25,490 nt of DNA from an uncultured Collinsella sp. (GTDB lineage Bacteria > Actinomycetota > Coriobacteriia > Coriobacteriales > Coriobacteriaceae). Below the pieces are notes generated by a model. The model did no database searches. It saw only the letters and a program-made list of their open reading frames with translations, and was not told the DNA's origin. The stretch spans positions 1-25,490 of the forward strand of contig CAJLRE010000023.1 of assembly GCA_905208975.1 (NCBI GenBank). The letters run 5' to 3'. Both the position numbers and the translations under genes were made by a program. Of this stretch, positions 15,784 through 23,983 are shown in pieces (positions within the stretch are counted from its first letter, which is position 1; each line of letters starts with the position of its first letter).

Positions 15784-17214
15784 TTAGGACAGATCCTCAC
15801 CATTCGTTTCAATGACATGCTTGTACCAGTGAAAGCTCTTCTTTTTGGAACGCTTGAGGGTGCCGTTGCCCGCATCATCGCGGTCGACATAGATAAAGCC
15901 GTAGCGCTTGGACATCTCGCCCGTGCCGGCAGACACCAGGTCGATCGGTCCCCAGGTGGTGTAGCCCAGCAGGTCAACGCCGTCCTCGGTCACCGCATCG
16001 CGCATCGCGGCGATATGCTGGCGCAGGTAGTCGATACGGTAGTCGTCGTTGATGGAGCCATCCTCCTCGACAACATCCTTGGCGCCCAGGCCGTTCTCGA
16101 CCACAAACAGCGGCTTCTGATAACGGTCGTACAGGTCGTTGAGGGTGATGCGGAAGCCCAGCGGATCGATGGCCCAGCCCCACTGGCTCTCCTGCAGGTA
16201 GGGGTTCTTGGCGCCGGCGAAGGCGTTGCCCTGGGTGCGCTCGACATCGGGGTTATCGGCACCGGCGGAGCAACGGGTGCTGTAATAGCTAAAGCTGATG
16301 AAGTCGACGGTGTTGGCGGCCAGGATCTCGCGGTCCTCGTCCGTCATGCCCACATCGATGCCCAGACGCTCGAGCTTCTTGACGGCATAGGCCGGGTAGT
16401 AACCGCGGCTCTGAACGTCGACGAAGAAATAGTTGCTCTGGTTGTCAATCTGCGCCTGGCGCACATCGCCCGGACGGCAGCTGTAGGGGTAGTAGCTACC
16501 TGCGGCAAGCATGCAACCGATCTTGACCTCAGGGTCGATCTCGTGAGCGATCTTGGTTGCCCAAGCGCTGGCGACGAGCTCGTTGTGGGCGGCCAGGTAC
16601 TCGACGGCCTCCTTGTTCTCGCCCTCCTCAAAGACCAGACCGGCACCCATAAACGGCAGGTGCAAGATCATATTGATCTCGTTGAAGGTAAGCCAGTACT
16701 TTACCAGGCCCTTGTAGCGGGTGAAGATCGTGGTCGCGAGGTTCTTGTAGAAGTCGATGAGCTTGCGGTTGCGCCAGCCGCCGTACTCCTTGATGAGGTG
16801 AATCGGGCAGTCGAAATGCGTGATGGTCACGAGCGGCTCGATGCCGTGCGCCTGACACTCGCGGAACACGTCCTCGTAGAAGGCCAGGCCGGCCTCGTTG
16901 GGCTCGGTCTCGTCACCGTTGGGGAAGATGCGGGTCCACGCCAGGCTCATGCGGAAGGTCTTAAAGCCCATCTCGGCAAAGAGGGCGATGTCCTCCTTGT
17001 AATGGTGATAGAAATCGATGCCGGTCTGCGCGGGGTAGTAATAGCCGTCCTCGAAGTCGAGCATCTTGCGCTGGCCGGAGACCACCGCATAGCGCTCGGG
17101 GCCGTGCGGCGCCACGTCCACGTTGGCCAGGCCGCGGCCATCCACGTCATAAGCGCCCTCGCACTGGTTGGCAGCCGTCGCGCCGCCCCACAGGAAGTCT
17201 TTACGGAAAGCCAT
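15784..17214 (-). CDS. GH1 6-phospho-beta-glucosidase
   Basis: A 476-residue GH1 enzyme, normal length for the family. The start DFLWGGATAANQCEGAY (6-22) is the family N-terminal signature. Glu179 in TFNEIN is the acid/base and Glu373 in VVENG the nucleophile. The segment SAGTGEMSKRYGF (428-440) carries the Ser, Lys and Tyr that bind the 6-phosphate in phospho-glucosidases such as AscB and BglA, so it should cleave PTS-imported phospho-beta-glucosides in the cytoplasm. AAAGGA lies upstream of the ATG at 17214. It is not adjacent to a permease here; the only PTS gene in the window is at 1707-3134 and is a possible partner. The natural glucoside is unknown. Confidence 0.93.
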   Translation of the reverse strand: MAFRKDFLWGGATAANQCEGAYDVDGRGLANVDVAPHGPERYAVVSGQRKMLDFEDGYYYPAQTGIDFYHHYKEDIALFAEMGFKTFRMSLAWTRIFPNGDETEPNEAGLAFYEDVFRECQAHGIEPLVTITHFDCPIHLIKEYGGWRNRKLIDFYKNLATTIFTRYKGLVKYWLTFNEINMILHLPFMGAGLVFEEGENKEAVEYLAAHNELVASAWATKIAHEIDPEVKIGCMLAAGSYYPYSCRPGDVRQAQIDNQSNYFFVDVQSRGYYPAYAVKKLERLGIDVGMTDEDREILAANTVDFISFSYYSTRCSAGADNPDVERTQGNAFAGAKNPYLQESQWGWAIDPLGFRITLNDLYDRYQKPLFVVENGLGAKDVVEEDGSINDDYRIDYLRQHIAAMRDAVTEDGVDLLGYTTWGPIDLVSAGTGEMSKRYGFIYVDRDDAGNGTLKRSKKKSFHWYKHVIETNGEDLS

Positions 17215-17360
17215 ACATCGATCCTTTCACACGCTGTTTGTCGTGGTTTCAGTATCCCCGTAAGCAGCGCGCTACTCAACGGCAACGACGCAGGCCGACA
17301 CTTCTTTTCGCACACGGCGGCCCGGTAGCCGCCCCTGCTTGACACTTTCTGATACCGCCG

Positions 17361-17406
17361 CCCCAAACCACCACAAAGGGGACAGGCACCTTTGTGGTGG
17401 TTGGGG
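17361..17406. repeat. GGGGACAGGCACCTTTGT hairpin element
   Basis: Bases 17361-17379 and 17389-17406 pair with a single bulged A. The CACCTTTGTGGTGG type of repeat is, from recall, widespread between genes in Collinsella genomes. Confidence 0.7.
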
Positions 17407-17413
17407 ACGGTTT

Positions 17414-17550
17414 GTCTCGATCTGCAACAGGTAGGCAGCCAAAACCGGGCTTGGTGTTACAGATCGAGATTTTTGGGCAGCCCCCCGCAGTTTGTCTAAA
17501 TCTGCAACAGGTAGAGACGATTTAGCCCGCTAGATGTTACAAATCGAGAC
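17414..17550. repeat. Two tandem copies of a TCTGCAACAG...TGTTAC palindrome
   Basis: Each unit begins with GTCTNNATCTGCAACAGGTAG and ends with GTTACA.ATCGAGA, which are near complements (about 15 of 16). Copy one is about 17414-17470 and copy two about 17494-17550, an 80-base period. The outer arms are kept while the 25-30-base centres differ. Confidence 0.75.
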
Positions 17551-17558
17551 GGAAGATG

Positions 17559-18203
17559 CTAGTCACAGGCGATGTCGAGGTTCTTGCCGACGAGGCCCAC
17601 GTAGCCGCCCTCGGCAGCCTTGGGACTATCTGCGTGGCAGAGAACCCACTTGTCGGCCTTCCAGTAGCAGTAGCTGTCACCGGCCGCGAGCATGTCGGCC
17701 GCAGCCTCGGGGCGCGGGCCATTGGTGCCCGCCGGCAGCGCCACCATCACCTGGAAGCCGCCGTCGTCGACCATGCAGGGCGTGTAGTGGAGCGTGGTGT
17801 TGAAGACTTCGACGACCGTACCCGCCGGCACGCGGAACGCCTTGACGCACGCGGTGTCGAGCTTGCCGTCCTCGATCTCCCAGCGATGCGCCACGAGCAG
17901 GATAAAGTCGCGGGCGCCCAGGTTAAACTCGCTGGCGCGGTGATACTCCAGGCAGTTGAGCTGCGTGTTGTGGCCGTTGCACCAGCCGAGCTGGAAGGGG
18001 CGGCCGCCAAACATGAGAAAGCCCAGTTTGCCGGCATCCTTGACGCCCTCGAGCTCCGGCGCACTTGCTACGTACTTACTGCCCTCGGGGATGGGCGTGG
18101 CAGAGAGCGCCTCGAGCACGGGCGACGTGAGCTCGGACGGAACGTTATCCCAAACGTTGCCATAGGATTTGAACTCGGGATCGTTGACAGAGTAGATATG
18201 CAT
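17559..18203 (-). CDS. DUF4867 family cupin-like protein
   Basis: A 214-residue protein that matches what I recall of DUF4867, a small family of gut bacteria. The pattern FRVPAGTVVEVFNTTLHYTPC is cupin-like and recalls ureidoglycolate lyase or KduI folds. The family has no established reaction that I know of and is often found near sugar genes. The ATG at 18203 is preceded by AGGAG at about six bases. An upstream inverted repeat (TGTTCGT 18213-18219, ACGAACA 18232-18238) may be an operator. It is separated from LuxS by a terminator, so it has its own promoter. Confidence 0.75.
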   Translation of the reverse strand: MHIYSVNDPEFKSYGNVWDNVPSELTSPVLEALSATPIPEGSKYVASAPELEGVKDAGKLGFLMFGGRPFQLGWCNGHNTQLNCLEYHRASEFNLGARDFILLVAHRWEIEDGKLDTACVKAFRVPAGTVVEVFNTTLHYTPCMVDDGGFQVMVALPAGTNGPRPEAAADMLAAGDSYCYWKADKWVLCHADSPKAAEGGYVGLVGKNLDIACD

Positions 18204-18212
18204 GTTCACTCC

Positions 18213-18238
18213 TGTTCGTTTATGTGACAGTACGAACA
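18213..18238. promoter_or_regulatory. Inverted repeat before the DUF4867 gene
   Basis: TGTTCGT and ACGAACA are perfect seven-base complements with a 12-base spacer, 10-35 bases before the start codon. A related GAACATTCTAGAAC stretch follows. It could bind a repressor; no regulator in the window is an obvious match. Confidence 0.35.
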
Positions 18239-18277
18239 TTCTAGAACAATCTCGTTCTGTTTTGAGTGCTCGATATG

Positions 18278-18307
18278 AAAAAGCGCCCCCACAAGAGTGG
18301 GAGCGCT
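18278..18307 (-). terminator. Terminator after luxS
   Basis: On the minus strand, AGCGCTCCCAC pairs with GTGGGGGCGCT (one G-U pair) around TCTT and is followed by a T-run. It lies 32 bases past the luxS stop. Confidence 0.85.
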
Positions 18308-18338
18308 TCTGGCGCAAACGCTATTCCTGCCAGCATCC

Positions 18339-18827
18339 TTATGCCTGCTGATAGTGCAGGTGCTTCTCGTCGATATTGGCCAGGTCGCGGTCGAGATAAC
18401 GGCGCGCAAGCCAGTTTGCCATGGGGAGGTTCTGGTCCAGGTAGTTACCGCACTCCTCGGGAGCGGCACCGGGAACATCGCCCTCAAAGCCCGCGACAAA
18501 CGCGAACAGCTCACGCACGAGCGGCAAGATCTCCTCGCTCGTCACCTCGCCAAATACGACGAGGTAAAAGCCCGTGCGGCAGCCCATGGGGCCAAAGTAG
18601 ACAATGCGGCTCGACCACTCGGCATGATTGCGAAGGAACGTCGCGCCCAGGTGCTCGATGGTGTGGCACTCGGCCGTGTTCATGACCGGCTCCTTGTTGG
18701 GCGTGGTCAGGCGCAGGTCAAACGTGGTGACGGCGGCACCGGTCGCCGGATCGCGGTCGATGCGGCTCACGTACACGCCGGGCTCAAGCAGCAGATGGTC
18801 AACGGAAAAACTCGCGATGCGCTCCAT
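18339..18827 (-). CDS. luxS: S-ribosylhomocysteine lyase LuxS
   Basis: A 162-residue LuxS, normal size. It splits S-ribosylhomocysteine into homocysteine and DPD, the precursor of autoinducer 2, in the activated methyl cycle. The metal ligands are visible: His55 and His59 in HTIEH with Glu58, and Cys126 in EECGN. Cys83 in MGCRTG is the catalytic thiol, and the TFDLRLTTPNKE stretch (35-46) is a family signature. AGAGGA lies upstream of the ATG at 18827. It has its own terminator and stands alone between the DUF4867 gene and the kinase gene. No pfs or other methyl-cycle gene is nearby. Confidence 0.97.
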   Translation of the reverse strand: MERIASFSVDHLLLEPGVYVSRIDRDPATGAAVTTFDLRLTTPNKEPVMNTAECHTIEHLGATFLRNHAEWSSRIVYFGPMGCRTGFYLVVFGEVTSEEILPLVRELFAFVAGFEGDVPGAAPEECGNYLDQNLPMANWLARRYLDRDLANIDEKHLHYQQA

Positions 18828-18850
18828 GGCAGATCCTCTCGATAGTCAAA

Positions 18851-18922
18851 TTGGGACGGGGCTCTTTTAGCTGGTTCGAATGGTCGCACCAATCATACCA
18901 GTCAAAAAAGCCCCGTCCCAAA
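18851..18922. repeat. Inverted repeat upstream of luxS
   Basis: Bases 18851-18874 and 18899-18922 are complementary at 21 of 24 positions, with a nested TGGT/ACCA hairpin in the loop. The right arm overlaps the terminator of the kinase gene, so the two hairpins exclude each other. Confidence 0.7.
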
Positions 18923-18942
18923 TGAGCTACCCGGGACGGGGC
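18904..18942 (-). terminator. Terminator of the sugar operon
   Basis: On the minus strand, GCCCCGTCCC (18942-18933) pairs with GGGACGGGGC (18919-18910) and is followed by TTTTTT. It lies about 40 bases past the kinase stop. A second possible pairing, 18933-18941 with 18960-18968, competes with it. Confidence 0.85.
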
Positions 18943-18980
18943 CCGAATGATTTTTTAATCCCCGTCCCAGAAAAATCATT

Positions 18981-20471
18981 CTAGGCAGTGTACGAGATGG
19001 TGGCGGCTACGGCGTGGCGCCAGCCGGTGATCTTTTTGGCGCGCTCGTCGGCGGTCATGGCAGGCTCCACGATGCCGCGGGCCCCATAGACGTCGACGAC
19101 ATCGCGCGTATACATGCCCAGCGCAATGCCGCAGGCCCAGGCCGCACCCAGGCCGCTCATCTCGTCGTTGCTCGCGATGCGGATAGGCGAGCCAACCAAG
19201 TCGCTCTCAAACTGCATCAGGTACGCATCGCGCGTGGGACCGCCGTCAACGCGAAGCTCGGCAAGTGCCGCGCCCGAATCCTCGACCATTGCGTCAATTA
19301 CGTCAAAGATTTGATAGGCAATCGATTCGTCTGCAGCTTTTACGAACTCCGCGCGACCCGTGGTGCGCGTCATGCCAAAGACGCAGCCCTCGGCGTCACT
19401 CGCCCAGTGCGGCGCGCCCAAACCGGTAAACGCCGGCACAAAGTAGACGCGGCTCGCCGGATTGGCGGCGTAGCACAGGTCGGTAACTTCCTCGGGGTTA
19501 TTGATGAGCTCCAGATCGTCGCGCAGCCACGTCTTGACGGCGCCGGCATAGCTCACGTTGCCCTCGAGCACGTACTCGGTCACGCCGTCCATGCGCCATG
19601 CGAGCGAGCTCGAAAGCCCGTGCGAGCTGGCAACGAACTCGTTGCCGACGTTCATCATGACCGAGCTGCCGGTGCCATAGGTCGCCTTGGCCATGCCGCG
19701 ACTATGGCAGCCTTGGGCAAACAAGGCCGCGTGGCTGTCGCCGAGCACGCCGTGAATGGGCACGGGCGCCGGCAAAAAGCCGCCCAGATCCGTCGTGCCG
19801 AACAGGCCGTCGGAATCGGTCACCTGCGGCAGGCAGGCCACGTCGACGCCAAAGGCCTCGCACACCGGCTCGCTCCAGCAGCCACGGCGCAGGTCAAAGA
19901 GCTGCGTGCGGCTGGCGTTAGACCAGTCGCAGCGGAACTCCGCACCGCCCGTGAGCGTCCAGACCACCCAGGCATCGATGGTACCCAGGCACAGCTCGCC
20001 CGCCGCGGCAGCCTCGGCAGCAGCGGGAACGTTCGCGAGGATCCAGGCCATCTTGCCCGCCGGGTAGTAGGGCGAGAGCACCAGACCCGTCATGTCACGC
20101 ACCAGCTCGGCCACACCCTCGCGCGCGGCCAGCTTGTCGCACAGCTCGCGGGCGCGGGCGCACTGCCACACCACGGCATCGCACAGCGGCTCGTCCGTCG
20201 TGCGGTTCCAGGCAACGGTGGTCTCGCGCTGGTTGGAGATGCCGATGCCGGCGATGTCGGCCGGATCGACCCCGGTCTCCTCCACCACAGCGCGCGCCAC
20301 GGCCAGCACATTGGCGGCAATCTCGGCCGGATCATGGCTCACCCAGCCGGCCTCGTTGACAATCTGGCGATGCGAGCGGTCGGCACGATGAATCAAATGG
20401 CCGCCCTCGTCCACCAGCAGCGCCTTGGTGCCCTGCGTGGACTGATCGATCCCGATGATGTATTTACTCAT
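18981..20471 (-). CDS. FGGY-family sugar kinase, candidate apulose kinase
   Basis: A 496-residue FGGY kinase closest in look to glycerol kinase. Visible motifs are the phosphate loop DQSTQGT (9-15), SNQRET (79-84), GTIDAW (163-168) and the catalytic base Asp245 in GDSHAALF. It transfers phosphate from ATP to a sugar. Glycerol kinases usually have GTIDTW and other differences, and no glycerol facilitator is nearby. The link to an isomerase and split transketolase suggests a ketose kinase such as apulose kinase. The ATG at 20471 is preceded by AGGAG. A 174-base gap with a long imperfect palindrome separates it from the transketolase, and a strong terminator ends the operon. Alternatives are glycerol, erythrulose or xylulose. 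Confidence 0.85.
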   Translation of the reverse strand: MSKYIIGIDQSTQGTKALLVDEGGHLIHRADRSHRQIVNEAGWVSHDPAEIAANVLAVARAVVEETGVDPADIAGIGISNQRETTVAWNRTTDEPLCDAVVWQCARARELCDKLAAREGVAELVRDMTGLVLSPYYPAGKMAWILANVPAAAEAAAAGELCLGTIDAWVVWTLTGGAEFRCDWSNASRTQLFDLRRGCWSEPVCEAFGVDVACLPQVTDSDGLFGTTDLGGFLPAPVPIHGVLGDSHAALFAQGCHSRGMAKATYGTGSSVMMNVGNEFVASSHGLSSSLAWRMDGVTEYVLEGNVSYAGAVKTWLRDDLELINNPEEVTDLCYAANPASRVYFVPAFTGLGAPHWASDAEGCVFGMTRTTGRAEFVKAADESIAYQIFDVIDAMVEDSGAALAELRVDGGPTRDAYLMQFESDLVGSPIRIASNDEMSGLGAAWACGIALGMYTRDVVDVYGARGIVEPAMTADERAKKITGWRHAVAATISYTA

Positions 20472-20528
20472 GTACTCTCCTGTCTCCCCCGCCGATTCAA
20501 AAACTAAAACCCGACGGACAAGGAGCGA

Positions 20529-20629
20529 GCGGCCACCAAGTGCCGCAGATTGCCGTGAAAGAGGAGCGCCGCGTACTTTGCGTACGCAAGCGACGGTTTG
20601 AACGGCAAGGTGCGGTGCTTGGCGGCCGC
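20529..20629. repeat. Long imperfect palindrome between transketolase and kinase
   Basis: GCGGCC.CCAAG..CCGCA arms (20529-20547 and 20611-20629, 16 of 19 matches) enclose further TTGCCGT/ACGGCAA and GCGTAC/GTACGC pairs. The element may stall or process the mRNA within the operon and set the kinase level. It may also be a dispersed repeat. Confidence 0.6.
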
Positions 20630-20645
20630 GCAGCGTCTGTGTCTA

Positions 20646-21584
20646 CTAGTTGCCGAGGAACTCGGCGACGGTCTTGGCAATGCCTTCGCCGGTGAGGCCG
20701 TAGTGCGCAAAGACCTCGGGGCTCGTGCCGGTGATGACCGGCGCGTCGGGCAGGCTCAGGCACTTGACCGGACGCGGGCAATGCTCGCCCACCACCTGCG
20801 CGACCATAGAGCCCAGGCCGCCGAAGGGGCTGTGCTCCTCGACCGTCACGACGGCGCGCGTGGCACCGGCAGCCTCGATCACGGCCTCGGCGTCGAGCGG
20901 CTTGACGCAGTACATGTCGAGCACCGTTGCCGAAATGCCCTGCTCGGCCAGCAGGTCGGCGGCATCCACGGCGTGGCGGACCATCTCACCGGTGGCGACG
21001 AGCGTCACATCGTTGCCGCGGCGAACCCAGGTGGCACGGTCCATCTGGAACGGACACTCGTCCTCGGTATACACGTCCTCGACCGGGTTGCGCCCCACGC
21101 GGATGTAGGCCGGCTTGTTATCGTTGACCAGGGCGCGCACGAGTTCGGCGGTCTGGAAGCGGTCGCTCGGCAGATACACGCGCATGTTGGGAATCGCGCT
21201 CATGGCGGCGATATCCTGCGCAGAGTGGTGGCTCATACCTAAGGCGCCGTAGGACACGCCGCCCGAGATGCCGATGAGCTTAACATTGGTGTTGGAGTAC
21301 GAGACGTCGACCTTGCACTGCTCATACGAGCGCGTGGTCACAAAGGACGCCGGCGAGGCGGCCCAGGCCTTCTTGCCGCACGAAGCCATGCCGGCGGCGA
21401 TGCTCACCAGGTCCTGCTCGGCAATGCCGACCTCGACGGACTGCTGGGGATACCGATCGAAGAACGGCGTGAGCGACGCGGAGCCGCGGGAGTCGGAGCA
21501 CAGGACGACGATGTCCTTATCGGTCTTCGCGGCCTCGAGCAGCGTGTCGCAGATAACCTTGCGATTGGCGATCTTGTTAGCCAT
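20646..21584 (-). CDS. Transketolase C-terminal subunit (AptB-like candidate)
   Basis: A 312-residue protein covering the pyrimidine-binding and C-terminal domains of transketolase, as in split transketolases. GIAEQDLVSIAAGMA (54-68) carries the catalytic Glu56 that activates thiamine diphosphate in the partner's site. VTVEEH and SPFGGLGS in the last third belong to the C-terminal domain. It forms an active enzyme with the N-terminal subunit. The ATG at 21584 overlaps the end of that gene by eight bases and AAGGAGG lies upstream, so the two are coupled for equal amounts. In the known apiose pathway such a pair turns apulose 4-phosphate and glyceraldehyde 3-phosphate into xylulose 5-phosphate and dihydroxyacetone phosphate. 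That substrate is inferred, not seen. Confidence 0.9.
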   Translation of the reverse strand: MANKIANRKVICDTLLEAAKTDKDIVVLCSDSRGSASLTPFFDRYPQQSVEVGIAEQDLVSIAAGMASCGKKAWAASPASFVTTRSYEQCKVDVSYSNTNVKLIGISGGVSYGALGMSHHSAQDIAAMSAIPNMRVYLPSDRFQTAELVRALVNDNKPAYIRVGRNPVEDVYTEDECPFQMDRATWVRRGNDVTLVATGEMVRHAVDAADLLAEQGISATVLDMYCVKPLDAEAVIEAAGATRAVVTVEEHSPFGGLGSMVAQVVGEHCPRPVKCLSLPDAPVITGTSPEVFAHYGLTGEGIAKTVAEFLGN

Positions 21585-22413
21585 TGATGGCCTCCTTATG
21601 GGCAGCGAAATCGGCGATGATCTGGGCATATTCCTCATCGTTGGGCAGGTGATGATGCCAGGAGGCCTTGTCCTCCATAACGGGCGAGCCATAGCCCTTC
21701 ACCGTGTTGAGGATGATGACCGTGGGCTTACCCTTGGTCTCGGCGGCCAGCGTCAGCGCGGCGTCGATGGCCTGGACGTCGTTGCCCGGAATGGAGAGCA
21801 CGTTCCAGCCGAAGGCGGCCCAGCGCTCCTCCTGCGAGTCCTGCTTCATGACGTCCTCGGTGCTGCCGCTGATCTGCAGGCGGTTGCGGTCCACGAGCGC
21901 GCACAGATTATCGAGCTGGTAGTTGCCGCCGCTCATGGCGCCCTCCCAGACCGAGCCCTCGGCAAGCTCGCCGTCACCCATGATGGTGTAGACGCGGTAG
22001 TCGCGGCCGTCCATCTTGCCGGCAAGCGCCATGCCCACGGCCACGGGCAGGCCATGGCCCAGCGAACCGGAGTTCATCTCGATGCCCTTGAGCTTGTTGT
22101 TGGGGTGACCGATGTAGGGGCTGCCGAACTTGGAGAAGCGGGCCTTGACGTCGTCGAGGTCCAGATAGCCCTCGTGGCAGAGCACCGCGTAGTAGGCCTC
22201 CATGGCGTGGCCCTTAGAGAGCACGAAGCGGTCGCGACCGGGATCGTCGACGGTCTCGGGCGAAATGTTGAGGTGGTTGGCGTAGAGGGTCATGAGGGCG
22301 TCGATCACCGACATGTCGCCGCCGATGTGGCCGCCGGCGCCAGCCATGATGATATCGACGCAATCGCGGCGAAGGTCCCAACGCAGGGACTCAAGCTCTT
22401 CGATAGTTGCCAT
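21577..22413 (-). CDS. Transketolase N-terminal subunit (AptA-like candidate)
   Basis: A 278-residue protein equal to the thiamine diphosphate-binding domain of transketolase. GHIGG (28-32), RDRFVLSKGHA (60-70), GSLGHGLPVAVGMA (116-129) and the cofactor motif starting GDGE (146-149) with WEGAM are all present. The cofactor and metal are held here and the other subunit supplies the catalytic Glu. The start is two bases after the isomerase stop, with GAGGAG as ribosome site. A full-length single-chain transketolase is about 650 residues, so this is a normal split form and not a truncation. Other roles of such pairs include general pentose phosphate metabolism. Confidence 0.92.
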   Translation of the reverse strand: MATIEELESLRWDLRRDCVDIIMAGAGGHIGGDMSVIDALMTLYANHLNISPETVDDPGRDRFVLSKGHAMEAYYAVLCHEGYLDLDDVKARFSKFGSPYIGHPNNKLKGIEMNSGSLGHGLPVAVGMALAGKMDGRDYRVYTIMGDGELAEGSVWEGAMSGGNYQLDNLCALVDRNRLQISGSTEDVMKQDSQEERWAAFGWNVLSIPGNDVQAIDAALTLAAETKGKPTVIILNTVKGYGSPVMEDKASWHHHLPNDEEYAQIIADFAAHKEAING

Positions 22414-22415
22414 TT

Positions 22416-23816
22416 CTACTCTCCTCGCAGGTAGGCTTTGACGTCTTCTTCAATCGGGTCGTACAGGTCGGGGGCAATGCCGATGTACTTGCACGCCTCG
22501 TAGAGCACCGGCACCACGTTGGCGTGAATGGCGACGCAGTGGTGGATGTAGGGGCCCTCGACGATCTTGGCCTCGAGGCGCTTGAGATTGTCGACCTCGA
22601 CCCACAGGTAGGTGCCCATGCCGGCCGGGCCGTCGATGCCGCGGGCGTTGCCCAGCAGCAGCGAGTACTCGCCGTTGTCGCCGTCAAAGCGGGCAAGGGT
22701 GAGGTCGCCGTGCTTGGCCTCGGCCGTCAGCGCGCCGGGGTGATCGAAGGCCAGCGGGTAGGTGAGCTTAGGCTTGACGGCCGCACAGCTGCAGGGCCAG
22801 GGGCCGCAGTGCTGCAGCAGCTCGCCGTTCTCGTTATCGGGATGGCGCACGGTCCAGTCGGCGAACATGCCGCGGTGACGGCCCAGGTCGGCCGCCTCGA
22901 CCATCAGCGCGGTGATGGCGCCGTGGATATCGGTCTCGCACACGACGGGGATACCCATCTCGTTGAGGATGGCGTTGGCGGCGCAGGGCATAATGCCCAG
23001 CTCGTCCTGCAGGGCGTTCCAACACTGGATGGCGCCGGCGTTGCAACCGTACTTCTCGACCAGGCGCTTCATGGCGATGGCGAGCCCTGCGACCGCGGGG
23101 ACCTTGTCCTCGGGGATGCAGATCTCAAAGCTGTCGGTGATGTGGGCGAGCATGGCGTTCATGGCCTGCTCGTCGGCCTGGGCATCGCGCACGGCCTGGA
23201 CAAGCTCGGTCATGGGGATGGGCGAAAGCTGGATATTGAACTTTTCGAGCAGCTCACCCTCGTTGCACATCGTGGACCAGAAGTCGAACGGACGGGTGGC
23301 CATCTGCAGAATGCGGGTGTGCTTGAAGGTCTTGACCACGTTGCACACAGCCAAGAAGTCCCAGACGCCGCGCTCGAACTCGGGGTCGGTCAGGCGGCAG
23401 TTGGTCATATAGGTGAAGGGAACCCGGAAGCGGCGCAGGACCTTGCCGGTGGCGAACAGGCCGCACTGGCTATCGCGCAGACGGGTGCCATCGGGCTCGG
23501 GGCGCTCGTCGCGCGGGCCCCACAGCAGCACGGGCAGGCCGAGCTCGCGGGCAAGGCGGGCGCAGACATACTCGGTGCCAAAGTTGGCGTGGCACAGCAT
23601 GATGCCGTCGACGCCCTCGGCGCGGAACTTCTTGACGATAGGCTCGATATGGCTGTCGTCGAACAGCAGGCCCTCGTCGTTGATGTCGTCGATATCCACA
23701 ATCTCGACGCCGATCTCGCGCAGGCGATCAGCCGTCAGACCGCGATACTTGATCGCGTCCGGCGCGCTAAAGATACTGCGGCGCGTGGGCACAAAGCCGA
23801 GCTTGATCTTGTCCAT
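22416..23816 (-). CDS. L-fucose/L-arabinose isomerase-like protein, candidate apiose isomerase
   Basis: A 466-residue protein of the fucose isomerase-like group (COG2407). Likely metal and catalytic residues are Glu294 in VCETDIHGA, Asp320 in FADW and His336 in LQHCGPW; these match the Glu/Asp/His set of L-fucose isomerase. It should interconvert an aldose and ketose using a divalent metal. It is the first gene of a tight operon with transketolase and kinase, a sugar-to-ketose-phosphate route. The known D-apiose isomerase, as I recall, belongs to another superfamily, so this would be a non-homologous replacement if the sugar is apiose. GGGGAGG lies about seven bases before the ATG at 23816. 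The true substrate needs an assay. Confidence 0.8.
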   Translation of the reverse strand: MDKIKLGFVPTRRSIFSAPDAIKYRGLTADRLREIGVEIVDIDDINDEGLLFDDSHIEPIVKKFRAEGVDGIMLCHANFGTEYVCARLARELGLPVLLWGPRDERPEPDGTRLRDSQCGLFATGKVLRRFRVPFTYMTNCRLTDPEFERGVWDFLAVCNVVKTFKHTRILQMATRPFDFWSTMCNEGELLEKFNIQLSPIPMTELVQAVRDAQADEQAMNAMLAHITDSFEICIPEDKVPAVAGLAIAMKRLVEKYGCNAGAIQCWNALQDELGIMPCAANAILNEMGIPVVCETDIHGAITALMVEAADLGRHRGMFADWTVRHPDNENGELLQHCGPWPCSCAAVKPKLTYPLAFDHPGALTAEAKHGDLTLARFDGDNGEYSLLLGNARGIDGPAGMGTYLWVEVDNLKRLEAKIVEGPYIHHCVAIHANVVPVLYEACKYIGIAPDLYDPIEEDVKAYLRGE

Positions 23817-23983
23817 GTACGTCCTCCCCTAGTCACATGTTCAGTAAACAGACGCATGTTTCGTTTTGTTATGTTTACTAAATGTTTTACTCTTTTGTTT
23901 AAAAGTTTAGCGCGAAAGTCTCGTAAACGGTAGAGAAATCAGCCTAAACGGTATGTAAACAATCTGAACATACAAGGGCAACA
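23817..23983 (-). promoter_or_regulatory. Promoter and operator region of the isomerase operon
   Basis: An AT-rich stretch with AGTAAACA (23843-23850) and TGTTTACT (23872-23879) as inverted half-sites, TAAATGTTT (23879-23887), which is also upstream of the LacI gene (25180-25188), and two direct TAAACGGTA copies (23924-23932 and 23945-23953) exactly 21 bases, two helical turns, apart. The box at 23926-23940 is shared with the PTS region. Confidence 0.6.

Larger units (their letters stand above)
17215..17558. repeat. Repeat-rich gap between GH1 and DUF4867 genes
   Basis: This 344-base gap holds the GH1 leader on its left. It also holds an inverted repeat CCACCACAAAGG / CCTTTGTGGTGG (17368-17379 with 17389-17400, extended by CCCCAA/TTGGGG), and two related palindromic units (about 17414-17469 and 17494-17550). 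No coding region was seen. Confidence 0.75.

Noticed and set aside
17215..17347. LicT-type antiterminator RNA site before the GH1 gene
   Set aside because: The leader has a GC-rich hairpin but no recognisable RAT motif, and no antiterminator gene is nearby.
17414..17550. CRISPR array
   Set aside because: Only two units, each palindromic across its ends, with an 80-base period; no cas genes are present.
18981..20471. Plain glycerol kinase glpK
   Set aside because: It resembles glycerol kinase, but sits in an isomerase-transketolase operon without glycerol genes, so I did not give it the glpK name. It remains possible.
21577..22413. Truncated transketolase
   Set aside because: The rest of the enzyme is encoded by the overlapping next gene; this is a known split form.
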